From assembly GCF_013523055.1 (NCBI RefSeq), contig NZ_JAAMQM010000015.1, positions 62,001 through 126,000 of the forward strand: a DNA stretch of 64,000 nt, in the 5' to 3' direction. Position numbers and translations under genes: made by a program. The DNA comes from Pseudomonas capeferrum. Its GTDB lineage: Bacteria; Pseudomonadota; Gammaproteobacteria; Pseudomonadales; Pseudomonadaceae. How positions within the stretch are numbered: position 1 is the first letter of the stretch; every line of letters starts with the position of its first letter. Shown here one piece after another: positions 8,033-17,380 of the stretch. The notes under the pieces were generated by a model that saw only the letters and a list, made by a program, of their open reading frames with translations, was not told where the DNA came from and made no database searches.

Positions 8033-8257
8033 TGTGCGGCTCCAGTTTGGTCGCGGCGTCTAACACGATTCAGGACGCTCTCTAAACAAATAAAGCAGAG
8101 AAATCCAGTATAAATTGAAAAAAGATTCTACACAGTTAACAACAAGATTCAAATCTCTTGTTCCGGTGGAAAAAGAGACTTTTTGGCTCGATTTCTCCCC
8201 CATGACCGTAGCTCTCTGACCGCGGCGGGCACCATGAGTGCAATATGATTCACCTTG

Positions 8258-8282
8258 TATTATTGGTACGTGTTGCGTATTC
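8258..8282 (+). promoter_or_regulatory. Shared promoter/operator element
   Basis: TATTGG (8261-8266) followed by TACGTGTTGCGTATTC. It matches the element at 55127-55147 (TATTGG, TACGCGT) and the wider family. It lies 40 bases before the OB-fold gene. The rest of 8033-8320 holds no gene. Confidence 0.45.
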
Positions 8283-8320
8283 TTTAGAAAACCAAGCCAT
8301 TCAACGTATCGAGGTACTCA

Positions 8321-9310
8321 ATGCTGCCCCAGGACGCAAAGCGGAAGCCTGACTCCTATTCGTATCCAAACGGGATGCTCAACTCTGGCTACATCGCCGG
8401 CGTCCTGCGGTTGAATGATCCGGTCAACGGAATCTGCTACATCCAGCAGACCCGGTCGGAAAACCACATGCTCCCTGTCCACTACGATCCCAAAAAGTCG
8501 CCTATTCCTAAGGACATCAAGGAGTGGGACCTCATCATGGCATTCGTGCACACCGACGGCGCCATTCAGGGGGATGACCGTATCGCCCGGGTGAAGAGCA
8601 TCCGTTTCGAAGCCCCAAACCTGATGCACCTCGGTGGGCGTTTTCGAGACGACTTCATGCGGAAATGGGATGCTGTTGTGCATGCCGCCGCAAAGGACTC
8701 CGGCACCCCGGATTCTGTAGCACAGCTGGAGAAACAGCCCGGCTCCGGCACTGAAGACCGTCGCGATTCGTTCGATTGGAAAGCGATGGAGCTCAACAAG
8801 AACGCCTCGAACCAGATCCGTATCGCTGGCTTCATTCAGGCAAAGTCACTGGAGCGCAACCGTAAACACCCAGTAGACGGCACGCCGATCAACGACCGCC
8901 TGGTCGTGCTAATTCGGCAATCGAAAGACACCGATGCCTGCATCCCTGTTCGGTGGTATGGCCGTAACCTGCAACCACTGTCCGAGAAACTCGCCCGCGG
9001 AATGCCCATCATCGTCAACGGCGAATTCCGAATGGACGTCAAGGCCATTTCCCTGCCGGACGAGCAAACCGGGGTCGCCGCTGTGTCCAAGTTGCCCTTC
9101 ATTCAAGCCAAAGACATGCCTGGCCCAGTGACCCCGGACTCGGGCCACATCAAGATCGTACCTGGCTGGGCCGCAGAACTTTTCAAGGGCCACGGCACCC
9201 AGGCGCCTCAGCCGAAACCTGATTCCGAGCGCAGCGCAATGTTCGCCTCGGCCTTTGGTTCCGGCTCGGCGAGCAAGCCTGCAACCCCAGATGAGCAGCA
9301 GGGCGCATAG
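8321..9310 (+). CDS. Putative OB-fold (SSB-like) protein
   Basis: 329 aa, no firm family. The segment around residues 185-240 (VRWYGRNLQPLSEKLARGMPIIVNGEFR) reads like an SSB/OB-fold core, in which a basic-aromatic strand is followed by L..G..I.V.GEFR. An N-terminal copy-like region (NGMLNSGYIAGVLRL) may be a second OB fold. The C-terminus is Gly/Ser/Pro-rich and disordered. It lies immediately upstream of topoisomerase III, a common partner of single-strand-binding proteins in plasmids and conjugative elements. Role inferred, not shown. Confidence 0.6.
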   Translation: MLPQDAKRKPDSYSYPNGMLNSGYIAGVLRLNDPVNGICYIQQTRSENHMLPVHYDPKKSPIPKDIKEWDLIMAFVHTDGAIQGDDRIARVKSIRFEAPNLMHLGGRFRDDFMRKWDAVVHAAAKDSGTPDSVAQLEKQPGSGTEDRRDSFDWKAMELNKNASNQIRIAGFIQAKSLERNRKHPVDGTPINDRLVVLIRQSKDTDACIPVRWYGRNLQPLSEKLARGMPIIVNGEFRMDVKAISLPDEQTGVAAVSKLPFIQAKDMPGPVTPDSGHIKIVPGWAAELFKGHGTQAPQPKPDSERSAMFASAFGSGSASKPATPDEQQGA

Positions 9311-9337
9311 GCCGCGGCTGCTTCTCCTCGTTTCGCG

Positions 9338-9376
9338 AAGCCATCGAGATCCAGCACTGGAGTCGGTGGCTTTTTT
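9338..9376 (+). terminator. Probable terminator
   Basis: GCCATCGA...TCGGTGGC (one G-U) enclosing CCAG/CTGG, followed by six T, about 30 bases after the OB-fold gene. Confidence 0.7.
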
Positions 9377-9454
9377 GTTTCTCGCGCAGCAGCTGTCCAG
9401 TCATGCCGGCTACTGCACGAGAAATGTAATTCTGCATTAGAAGGCTAGTCCGCG

Positions 9455-11989
9455 ATGGGCAAGACACTGATCATCACTGAAAAAGCAACCGTAGCGGTCT
9501 CTATCGCGCAAGCGGTCGGAGGCTTCAGTAAAGTGGAAACATGGCTTGAGAGCGAGAATGCAATTCTCGCCCCCGCGGCCGGCCACCTGGTTGAAATCCA
9601 CTCCGAGGAAATGGCCAAGGCCGGGCGGGACATCGGCAATTTGCCTGTAATCCCAGATCAATTCGACCTCAGGGTTATCGAGCCGAAAGCGAAGTTCTAC
9701 AACGTACTGCAACGCCTGATGCGCCGCCCGGACGTCACCGCTGTTGCGAACGCATGCGACGCAGGACGGGAAGGCGAGTTGATTTTTCGGCTCATATACA
9801 AAATGGCTGGATGCACCAAGCCAATGCTCCGGATGTGGATGAGATCGATGGTCGATGACGCCATCCGGCAGGCATACAAGAACATGCAGCCAGGCGCAGA
9901 ATTCGACAACCTCGCCATGGCAGCTGAGATCAGAAGCGAAGGCGACTTCATTGTCGGCATCAACGCGAGTCGGGGCATCTCCCGCCTCTATGAGCGAGAG
10001 ACCGCAAAAGCCGAGATATTCCCGCTTGGCCGCGTGCAAACCCCGACGCTGTCTTTGGTTTGTGCTCTGGAGCTGGCTATTTTGACCTTCCGGCCGGTTC
10101 CCTATTGGGAGGTCCATGGGAGCTTTGGGGTTGCGGCTGGAAAATACACCGGTAAGTGGTTGGCACCACAGACGTCCGAGGCCAAAGGCGGCTACCAGCA
10201 CCGGGTCATGGATCGAGCAAAGGCCGATGCGCTGATCAGCAAGTGCTCTGGGGTAGCTCCGAGCAGTGTTGTGGATGAGGTCAAGCCAGCCCAGACAGGC
10301 CCCGGGAAGCTGTACGACCTCACCTCGCTACAGCGTGAGGCCAACCGCAAGCTTGGGTTTTCTGCAGCTTACACACTGGAGATTGCCCAGAAGCTTTACC
10401 TGGAGCTCAGCCTCACCACCTACCCGCGAACTGACTCTGCTTACCTACCCGATGACGCTATTAGCGACACGAAAAAGGTCATGGGGATGTTTGGTGGTAC
10501 CCCATATGAAGATCACGCGCAGCGCGTGCTCGATGAAGGTTGGGTCCGGCCCAACAAGAAGATTTTCGACTCGACGAAGGTGTCGGACCACTTCGCTATC
10601 ATTCCAACCGGAAAGCGAGCTGGGGACCTTGAGCCGGACGTTCAGAAAATCTACGACATGATCGTCAAACGCTTTCTTGCCGTGTTTCATCCAGCAGCAG
10701 AGTATTCGGTTACGGTCCGGCTTACCACGGTGGCTGACGAAATCTTCAGGTCGACTGGTCGTGTGCTTGTGTCCCCAGGTTGGATGGTGGTTTACGGGGC
10801 AGGGATCGTCGAGGACGCAACCGATCGAGATGGTGATTCCGACGACAAGAAGGAGCTCGCACGGTACGTCAAAGGTGAAACAGTCACTCCTCAGGGCATC
10901 GAGCTGAAGATGCTCAAAACCAAGCCTCCAGAACGGTACACCGAGGATACGTTGCTGGGCGCGATGGAGACGGCAGGGCGCCTGGTAGAGGAGGAGGACC
11001 TTCGTGAGGCGATGAAAGAGCGGGGGCTAGGAACACCGGTCACGCGCTCTGCAATGATCGAATCGCTCCAATCCACCAAGGACGGTGCCGGCCGAAAGAA
11101 AGAACCCTATCTCATCCAGCAGAAGAAGTACTTCGCTCCTAGTGCGAAGGGGATGACTGTCTACCGCTTCCTGGTCGACAACGGCATCGATGCTCTCACG
11201 TCGCCAGTCCTCACCGGGGAATGGGAGCACAAGCTCCGTCAGATGGAAAAGGGCGCATACAACCGAGATGTATTCAAGTCCGAGCTTGCAGACCTGACGA
11301 CAGGGATCCTCGACACCATCAAAAACAAATATGCAGGTGTCCAGGTCAAGAAGCTGGTTGCCCCTTGTCCCACCTGCGGCGGTGCAATTGAGATCCAGGC
11401 CCGAACGTTCATGTGCGAGCGCCAGTGTGGCTTTTCTATATGGCGAGAGATTGCCAGTCGCATGTTGAAGGTATCGGAAGCCGAAACTTTGCTCCGCGAC
11501 AAGGTGGTGCTTGGGCTCAAGGGCTTTGTCAATCCAAAGAAATCGACCAAGTTCGAGGCCGGCCTGAAGCTGCTCGACACCGGGAAGGTAGAGTTTTACT
11601 TCGACCCCACCGCGAACACCCGAGACTCCAAAGGGAATGTCGTGTCCTGCCCGAAATGCCAAGGAGGCATGCGCAAAATCAAAGTCGCCAAAGGGCACTT
11701 CTGGGCCTGCGTCGATCGAGAACAGTGCAATCACACCATGAACGATCGGGACGGCGATCCAGTTGAGCGGCCAAAGTCATTTCCATGCGACCTCTGCGGC
11801 AAACCCATGTACCTGCGAAACGCCGGCAAGTCGCCTTTCTGGGGGTGCAGTGGCTTCGTTAAAGGGGGCGGAGGGTGCTCTCAAACCTTGAAGGACAATA
11901 ACGGCACCCCGGTACCTAAGGACCAACAAGCCAGCTCTGACGGAGCGCCGTTACCAACGATCCAGAAAGAGAGCGGAGCTTTCCTTTGA
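9455..11989 (+). CDS. topB: DNA topoisomerase III (type IA)
   Basis: 844 aa. TOPRIM domain with CDAGREGELIF (about residues 101-111), catalytic tyrosine in TTYPRTDS (Tyr about 323), the GIxTPxTRxxxI-like sequence LGTPVTRSAMIESL near residue 527, and three C-terminal zinc-ribbon-like modules (CPTCGG, CPKCQGG, CDLCGKPM). Type IA topoisomerases cut and pass single strands, relaxing negative supercoils and decatenating plasmid or transfer intermediates. RP4 TraE and conjugative-island TopB are similar accessory copies. The stop codon overlaps the TTG start of the TraI-like relaxase, suggesting translational coupling and a role in transfer or replication. Confidence 0.95.
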   Translation: MGKTLIITEKATVAVSIAQAVGGFSKVETWLESENAILAPAAGHLVEIHSEEMAKAGRDIGNLPVIPDQFDLRVIEPKAKFYNVLQRLMRRPDVTAVANACDAGREGELIFRLIYKMAGCTKPMLRMWMRSMVDDAIRQAYKNMQPGAEFDNLAMAAEIRSEGDFIVGINASRGISRLYERETAKAEIFPLGRVQTPTLSLVCALELAILTFRPVPYWEVHGSFGVAAGKYTGKWLAPQTSEAKGGYQHRVMDRAKADALISKCSGVAPSSVVDEVKPAQTGPGKLYDLTSLQREANRKLGFSAAYTLEIAQKLYLELSLTTYPRTDSAYLPDDAISDTKKVMGMFGGTPYEDHAQRVLDEGWVRPNKKIFDSTKVSDHFAIIPTGKRAGDLEPDVQKIYDMIVKRFLAVFHPAAEYSVTVRLTTVADEIFRSTGRVLVSPGWMVVYGAGIVEDATDRDGDSDDKKELARYVKGETVTPQGIELKMLKTKPPERYTEDTLLGAMETAGRLVEEEDLREAMKERGLGTPVTRSAMIESLQSTKDGAGRKKEPYLIQQKKYFAPSAKGMTVYRFLVDNGIDALTSPVLTGEWEHKLRQMEKGAYNRDVFKSELADLTTGILDTIKNKYAGVQVKKLVAPCPTCGGAIEIQARTFMCERQCGFSIWREIASRMLKVSEAETLLRDKVVLGLKGFVNPKKSTKFEAGLKLLDTGKVEFYFDPTANTRDSKGNVVSCPKCQGGMRKIKVAKGHFWACVDREQCNHTMNDRDGDPVERPKSFPCDLCGKPMYLRNAGKSPFWGCSGFVKGGGGCSQTLKDNNGTPVPKDQQASSDGAPLPTIQKESGAFL

Positions 11990-13584
11990 ACGCCAACAAC
12001 AAGGTCATTCGCGCCACTGCCATCGTGTTCGGTTTCTGGTGGCTGTTACTCACTGCCCGGGCCTTTGGCGGTTCTCCGATGGAGTTCTTAGAGAGCTGGC
12101 CGCTGGTGGGCTACAACATCTCACACTGGATCCTGGGAGTTGTTTCCGGCCTGTTCATCGGCGTCTGGTTTATCTGGTTCACCAGGTTGTCAGCACTGAA
12201 CAAGCTATACGCCGGCAAGAAAGGAAACATCCTCAACGGCGCCCGATCTACGCTCGGCAAGGTTCCTATGCCCACCTCGGCGCTACCTCGCATCGAGGCA
12301 CCGTCAAAACGTCTACCCATCAACAGTAAAAAAGTGCTGACTTGGGTTGCTGCCAATGAGAAAAAGTGGCCAGCCCATGTAGCGTTTTTTTGGGCCATTT
12401 GGGATACCTATTCCGCACATGCGGACTTCCCCGCATCTCATCGCAAGGGGGGACACGGTAATCGCCGGCTTTGGGAGCACTGTCTGGCCGTGGCAGACAC
12501 CGCACTGGAGGATGCTGGCGCTTACGTGTTCGATGGAGTTTATGTAAAGGCCCGAGGCAAGCCCAAATTCAAAATCATCGATCTGAAGAACAAGGAATAC
12601 CGGTTTGACGCCACCGATCCGCTGATCCCCATTCTGGGCCTAGCGCACGACATCGGTAAGCTGGAGGCCTATGAGCTTCTACCAGACGGCAGTGTTATGA
12701 CACAGGAGGAGGGTGGAGCGCTCACCCCGCAGGATGACAACCGCATCTCCCACGATGCGCTGGGTGCGAGAATTCTTGCTCGCTTCCCGGAATACTGGGC
12801 CCTGCCTGCACGCGATCGACAAGCCGTGAACCTGGTCATCGCTCATTACCACCACCCAAGTGACTTCCCTGTTGACCGCAATGGACTCAGCTTGGATGAC
12901 CGCATGACAGCCCTCATGGAGTTTTTAATCCTCGCGGACAAGAAGACCGGCATGGCCGAGTCGTGCATCACTGAGACGTTGAGTGATCACGAGATCTCTG
13001 AGGACGAGTCCAACGCCATTTATCACAGCTTCGTCGAGATCATGACGGAGTACGGCAGAGTTAACGGCACCGGTGACCAGGCCAAAGATTCCACGCTGAA
13101 AATTGCTCAGAAACACGATGGACTTATCGTCATCCGGGAAAAGGAGCTTCGATCTCTCATCTTGGCAAAAATGGGTTGGTCGTTGGAGGAGGGTGATGGC
13201 CGGTACCGAATGACCCTCAACCTGATGACGACGCTCCAGGAGAAGGGGCTGCTGTACTCAAGACATAATCACGCCGATATGAGCCGGTTTTTGCCGATGT
13301 ACTCGGTATCGTTGCGCAACGCACAAACGGGAGCTCACCTGACTACCTGGGAACCTTGCATCATTGTCGTGCCAGTTGCCACCACTCCCGAGCTTGCGGG
13401 CCTCAGTGGACTACCCAGTATGGGTACAAAGCTGGATATCGAGCGCCCATTGTTCACTCACAATTTGGGAATCACTGAAGCAGATGCGCTTCGGGAGATC
13501 GTTGCCCGTGGATTCAGCGCTGAGATCGCCGCGAAGATGAACATCGCCGGCAAGCAAGAAGAGAAGCCAAAGCCGAAGCCACAA

Positions 13585-13638
13585 CCTGCACCTGCACCTG
13601 CACCTGCACCTGCACCTGCACCTGCACCTGCACCTGCA
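13585..13638 (+). repeat. Hexanucleotide repeat (CCTGCA)9
   Basis: Nine perfect copies of CCTGCA encode an alternating Ala-Pro linker in the relaxase gene. Six-base steps keep the frame, so copy-number change would only alter linker length. The unit ACCTGCA is also the motif repeated in the ends of the transposon inserted about 190 bases away. Confidence 0.95.
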
Positions 13639-13820
13639 CCTCAAGCTCGGCCTGATGAAGGGATTAGTCAACCCGCAGCTGATACCGCGAGCGTCCCACA
13701 ACCGAATGCTCCAACAATCGACTCAACCGAACACTCAACATCTGCGCTGGTCGGCGCCGCAAGCAGTGAGTCCGAGCACAGTGACGATCCAGGAACGCAA
13801 CTCGGTATGTCCGCTGAATC

Positions 13821-13826
13821 GCTAGC
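13821..13826 (+). repeat. Target site duplication, left copy (GCTAGC)
   Basis: GCTAGC directly precedes the transposon end TGTAACG; the same six bases follow the other end at 21703-21708. Removing the element and one copy restores the relaxase frame. Confidence 0.9.
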
Positions 13827-13995
13827 TGTAACGACCTGCAAACGAAAACACCCCGACCTGCAATCGACACCGATTTTGGCCAGAGTTAACTGCGACTGTC
13901 CGAACTCGCAAACCAGCATTACCTGCGAATGAACCTGCATTGATCCGCGCCGACCTGCATTCCAGCACTACCAACCAGCATTAATTGCAAATGAC
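13827..13995 (+). repeat. Left terminal inverted repeat (~169 bp)
   Basis: It matches the reverse complement of 21533-21702 over its whole length with scattered differences. It contains repeated motifs CGACCTGCA (13832, 13854, 13951), GAACCTGCA (13931) and CCAGCATTA-type boxes (13914, 13975), which look like multiple transposase binding sites, as in Tn5053-type ends. Confidence 0.85.
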
Positions 13996-14000
13996 GGGGC

Positions 14001-14972
14001 TCAGATCGGCAGGCCCGCTGCTAGCATCTTGTCGCGCAAATCGGCTGCGCGTGTTGGGTCGAGCGTGTTGCTGAACAACGCCTTGATTTCGGTGGGTCTG
14101 GCGTCGAACTGCTCCACCAGATCCTTGATGCGGTAACCGTGGCGAGTGAGCGTCGGTTCCAAGTCATCCAGTTGGCGCGACAGCACCGATTGCACGAGTT
14201 CCGCCGACACGGGTTTCTCGCCGGTCAAGTAGCCGGCTTCCAAGGCCAGACTGAGGTGCAGTTGGATTTGCAGCGGTGTGCGCAGCTTGGTGGCCAGCAG
14301 ATCGATGGCGTCCTCGGTCAGAATCGACTCGGGTTCGACCTTTCCCTCCGTGCAGGTTTCCAGCAACCAGTGAATGTATTCCCGCTGGCTGCCGGTGATG
14401 CCGTCGAGCGAGAAGATGTCGGTGCGGTAGCCGATTTCCTCCATCGTTGGTCGGCGCAGGTCATTACGCAGTTTGGGGTGTCCGGCGAGCACGATCGATA
14501 GCCGCCCGTCACCGTCCTCGACCAACTCCATCAGGCGTTTCAGGCCGGTCAGGGTGTGGCCGTTGAGGTCATGGGCCTCATCGACAAACAGGGCCACCGG
14601 ACGTTTGTTCTTCCTCACCAGTTCGCGCAGGTCACGCTCACGTTTCTCGCCTTGGGTGGGGATGCGTACCTGCTTCTCGGTGGAGAGGTCATAGAACAGC
14701 GCGGCGATGAAGGTGGCCAGCTTGATGCTGTGCTTCTCTATGGCCAGCGACTTGGATACCGTGATCTTCCTTTCCTCCTCCATCGCCTGCTGAAGCCGGC
14801 GCAACATCACGGTCTTGCCGCTGCCGATGACGCCGCACAGGGCAATCAGCCGCCCTTCGAAGATCGCCCCCTTGATGTCCTTGATCAACTGCTGATGGTG
14901 GCCGGTTTCAAAGTAGCCTGCCTGGTTCAGTGGTAACGCCAGTCCGTAGTGCAGCATCACTTCAGCCCGCAT
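14001..14972 (-). CDS. tniB: TniB-like AAA ATPase of the transposon
   Basis: 323 aa ExeA/TniB-type ATPase. Walker A CGVIGSGKT (about residue 46), Walker B VALFVDEAHDL, and a sensor-like IVLAGHPKLR. Such ATPases choose target DNA and activate the DDE transposase (TniB, Tn552 p271, MuB-like). The start overlaps the end of the transposase gene by 11 bases, so the two are translationally coupled. It begins right inside the left terminal repeat. Confidence 0.85.
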   Translation of the reverse strand: MRAEVMLHYGLALPLNQAGYFETGHHQQLIKDIKGAIFEGRLIALCGVIGSGKTVMLRRLQQAMEEERKITVSKSLAIEKHSIKLATFIAALFYDLSTEKQVRIPTQGEKRERDLRELVRKNKRPVALFVDEAHDLNGHTLTGLKRLMELVEDGDGRLSIVLAGHPKLRNDLRRPTMEEIGYRTDIFSLDGITGSQREYIHWLLETCTEGKVEPESILTEDAIDLLATKLRTPLQIQLHLSLALEAGYLTGEKPVSAELVQSVLSRQLDDLEPTLTRHGYRIKDLVEQFDARPTEIKALFSNTLDPTRAADLRDKMLAAGLPI

Positions 14973-16623
14973 GTTCTTCTCCTGCTTTCGTGTGGCGGAA
15001 GTAGCCCCGCACGCGCTCCAACACGATGCGGCGTGTCAGGGTTTCGCTCAGCACCTGGTGGATGAAGGTTTGATCGTCGGCGGAGAGCTTAGCCAATGGC
15101 TGCGCCAGGTCATCGGCAATAGCCAACTTGGCGGCGATGGCGTTGGGAAACCGATATTCGTGCGCCTCGGCATCGAAGGGTTGGCGCGGCAATACCATGG
15201 GCGTCGCGGGAGGCGTCAACCGCACGTCATCGCCGGCCAATGCGGCGATAGGCAGGCCAAGCTGGTCGGCCAGCGAGCGGATTCGATCGGAGCGCTCATC
15301 CGCCTTGCCGCGTTTGAAGGCGCGGTAACGATGCAGGGGAATGGGGCCAGAGACGGGGTAGTAAGGTCCGAAACGCTCTCCCTCGAATTCAGCATAGAGT
15401 TCGTCATCGAACAAGCCCCAGAGCAACAGCACGGTTTCGCCCGCCATGTCGGGCTCTACCTCGTAGGCCGTGCCGTCGATGGTGACGCGGGCATCGACGC
15501 CGACCTTGCGTCGTTCCGGCTCGCGGGCGAAGCGGCAGAACTGTTCCCAGGTGCACATTTCGCGCAGGCCCTCAACGGGCAAGTTGGCCAGCCAGTCCTC
15601 AATCCGCGAATGCGGCTCGGAGCGATGCCGCTGAAGGTTGTAGGTGCGCACCAGGTAACGCAGCAGCCACTCATTGGCCTGCGCTTCGGTTTCCGGCTTG
15701 TGGAAGTGATACAGCGTCTCGTGGGCTTCCTTCACTGTGCGGAAGGGGCGCTCCACTTTGCCTTTCGAGCGCGCCGTGGTGCGGGTGCCATCCTTGCCGG
15801 CCGGGATGTGTGTCTGCCATTCGATGTCCAGCGCCTGCATGACGTTCTGGAAGACCCGGCGCTTGGCCACTGGGCCGTTGTCCAGGTAAATCATCTTGGG
15901 GCGGCCTTGTAAGGGAAAGGTCGGATCGACCTTCGGTGCCATGGCGTTGAACAGGAAGCGCAGCGCTGACTCCGCGTCCTCGCCGTATACGCAGTGGTAT
16001 TCCTGATAGGCCACCCCGCTGCGATCATCCACCACGCTGAACAACATCAGCGTCGGCATGCCCCTAGCCGGATCGATCCAGACCGGCTTATCGATGTGCT
16101 TGAGGTCGGAGGGCGACAGGTCGAATTGCCAACAGTCGTTACTGTGCGCCGCTTGAAAGCGGATGGCCGGTGGTTGCCGCAACAGCCGAGACTGGTCCAG
16201 GTGCCAGCGGCTTAAGTACTCGTTCACCGTGCTGCGGGTCAGAACCCCTTGGGGCGCCTTGACCAAGCCTTGCTCGGTTTCCACCCCATAGCCCTCCAGC
16301 AGATCGATGGCACGGCGGGTAGATAGGTGCCGCCCTTGTTTGTTGGTGGTGCGCAGTTTCAGCGCGGCAATTAGCTCGCAGTAGCGCTCTAGCTCGGCCT
16401 GCTGCAATACCCGCGGCTTACCATGGTCGGCGCGGTGAGCCGTGTGGGGTTTATGGATGAGGTTCAGCGCCCGGTATACGGTACTTGGGGACACGCCGTA
16501 CAACTCGGCTATCGCGGCCACCTGAACAATCCGTTCCGGGCTTTTCTTGGGTAGGCGGTCGAGCCGCTGCCGCAACTGCATCAGCGAATCGGTCGGAATG
16601 GTTTTACGCCGCCCGCTGGGCAT
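14962..16623 (-). CDS. tniA: TniA-like DDE transposase
   Basis: 553 aa. N-terminal HTH (AAIAELYGVSPSTVYRALNL), then a retroviral-integrase-type catalytic core with WQFDLSPSDLK (first Asp), IYLDNGPVAKRR (second Asp) and GKVERPFRTVKEAHET (Glu). A C-terminal Mu-like beta-barrel region follows (VTIDGTAYEVEPDMAGETVLLLWG). This is the length and order seen in TniA/Tn552 p480 enzymes. It catalyses strand transfer of the element. It overlaps the resolvase gene by 20 bases. Confidence 0.88.
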   Translation of the reverse strand: MPSGRRKTIPTDSLMQLRQRLDRLPKKSPERIVQVAAIAELYGVSPSTVYRALNLIHKPHTAHRADHGKPRVLQQAELERYCELIAALKLRTTNKQGRHLSTRRAIDLLEGYGVETEQGLVKAPQGVLTRSTVNEYLSRWHLDQSRLLRQPPAIRFQAAHSNDCWQFDLSPSDLKHIDKPVWIDPARGMPTLMLFSVVDDRSGVAYQEYHCVYGEDAESALRFLFNAMAPKVDPTFPLQGRPKMIYLDNGPVAKRRVFQNVMQALDIEWQTHIPAGKDGTRTTARSKGKVERPFRTVKEAHETLYHFHKPETEAQANEWLLRYLVRTYNLQRHRSEPHSRIEDWLANLPVEGLREMCTWEQFCRFAREPERRKVGVDARVTIDGTAYEVEPDMAGETVLLLWGLFDDELYAEFEGERFGPYYPVSGPIPLHRYRAFKRGKADERSDRIRSLADQLGLPIAALAGDDVRLTPPATPMVLPRQPFDAEAHEYRFPNAIAAKLAIADDLAQPLAKLSADDQTFIHQVLSETLTRRIVLERVRGYFRHTKAGEEHAG

Positions 16624-17191
16624 TGCGTTCGGCCTCGGTGAGGTAGTTGTAGAGCGTCGAACGGCCGATACCCATCATCCGGCAGATTTCCGCCACGGTA
16701 TGTTGCCGCTCGTGGTAGAGGCGCAGGGCCAATTTCTGCTTTGCCGGATCGAGCCGTTTCTTGCGACCGCCCTTACGGCCGCGAGCCCGTGCAGCGGACA
16801 ACCCGGCTTGGGTGCGCTCGCGGATTAGGTTGCGCTCGAACTCGGCCAAGGCGCCGAACAGGTGAAACACCAGGCGGCCACCAATCGAGGCGGTGTCGAT
16901 GTTTTCCTGCAAGCTGCGCAAGCCGACGCCGGCGGAGTCCAATTGCTCAACCAGCCGGATCAGGTCCTTCAGCGAGCGGCCGAGGCGATCCAGGCGCCAA
17001 ATCACCACGGTGTCGTCACGGCGTAGCGTGGCCAGCAAAGCGGTCAAACCAACCCGCTCAGCCTTGGCGCCGCTGGCGGTATCCTCGAACACGCGCTCGC
17101 AGCCGGCCGTTGCCAGCGCATCACGTTGCAGATCGAGGAGTTGATCGTCGGTCGAGACGCGGGCGTATCCAATCAACATGGCGTTGTCCAA
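16604..17191 (-). CDS. tnpR: Serine recombinase (resolvase) of the transposon
   Basis: 195 aa. Catalytic serine in YARVSTDDQ, then IWRLDRLGRSLKDL and EFERNLIRERTQAGL typical of resolvase/invertase enzymes, and a C-terminal HTH (TVAEICRMMGIGRSTLYNYL). It resolves cointegrates at the res site, probably the palindrome-rich DNA at about 17190-17325. The first ATG gives MDNAMLIGYARVS; the internal Met at residue 5 could be the true start. Confidence 0.92.
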   Translation of the reverse strand: MDNAMLIGYARVSTDDQLLDLQRDALATAGCERVFEDTASGAKAERVGLTALLATLRRDDTVVIWRLDRLGRSLKDLIRLVEQLDSAGVGLRSLQENIDTASIGGRLVFHLFGALAEFERNLIRERTQAGLSAARARGRKGGRKKRLDPAKQKLALRLYHERQHTVAEICRMMGIGRSTLYNYLTEAERNAQRAA

Positions 17192-17291
17192 CTATTCAGC
17201 GATAGCTCAGTGTAGTCGGATACTGAAAGATGGAAGCTATAGTTGGATGCCAGCGACGCGGGTTGCTTGAGAATTTCCAGCTCGGGGTGTG

Positions 17292-17321
17292 TAGTCCAAC
17301 AAACGAAGGTTTGTTGGACTA
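17292..17321. repeat. Perfect inverted repeat, probable res subsite
   Basis: TAGTCCAACAAAC GAAG GTTTGTTGGACTA, 13-bp arms, lies about 100 bases upstream of the resolvase start. A related half (GTTGTCCAACTA) sits at the resolvase start codon. Position and symmetry suggest crossover or binding sites for the resolvase. Confidence 0.55.
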
Positions 17322-17380
17322 TGCGTACCATTGGTGTTTGAAAGCGTGAATCCATCGCAATGGAATACAGGTTCGGTTGG

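Larger units (their letters stand above)
11986..13932 (+). pseudogene. TraI-like (MobH/HD type) relaxase, 5' part, interrupted by a transposon
   Basis: The frame starts with TTG overlapping the topoisomerase stop. Two hydrophobic segments (about residues 12-28 and 42-66) are followed by a domain with HRKGG..RRLWEHC (His152, His165), LAHDIGKLE (HD at 221-222) and AHYHHPSDF near 286, the metal-site pattern of HD-hydrolase-like TraI_2 relaxases. A (Pro-Ala)n linker follows at 532-550. Native sequence ends at 13826; the last 35 codons (VTTCKRKHP to the stop) are transposon end. The missing C-terminus is found in frame at 21709-22393. The intact protein would be about 841 aa. The truncated product may still be made, but the gene is broken. 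Confidence 0.8.
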
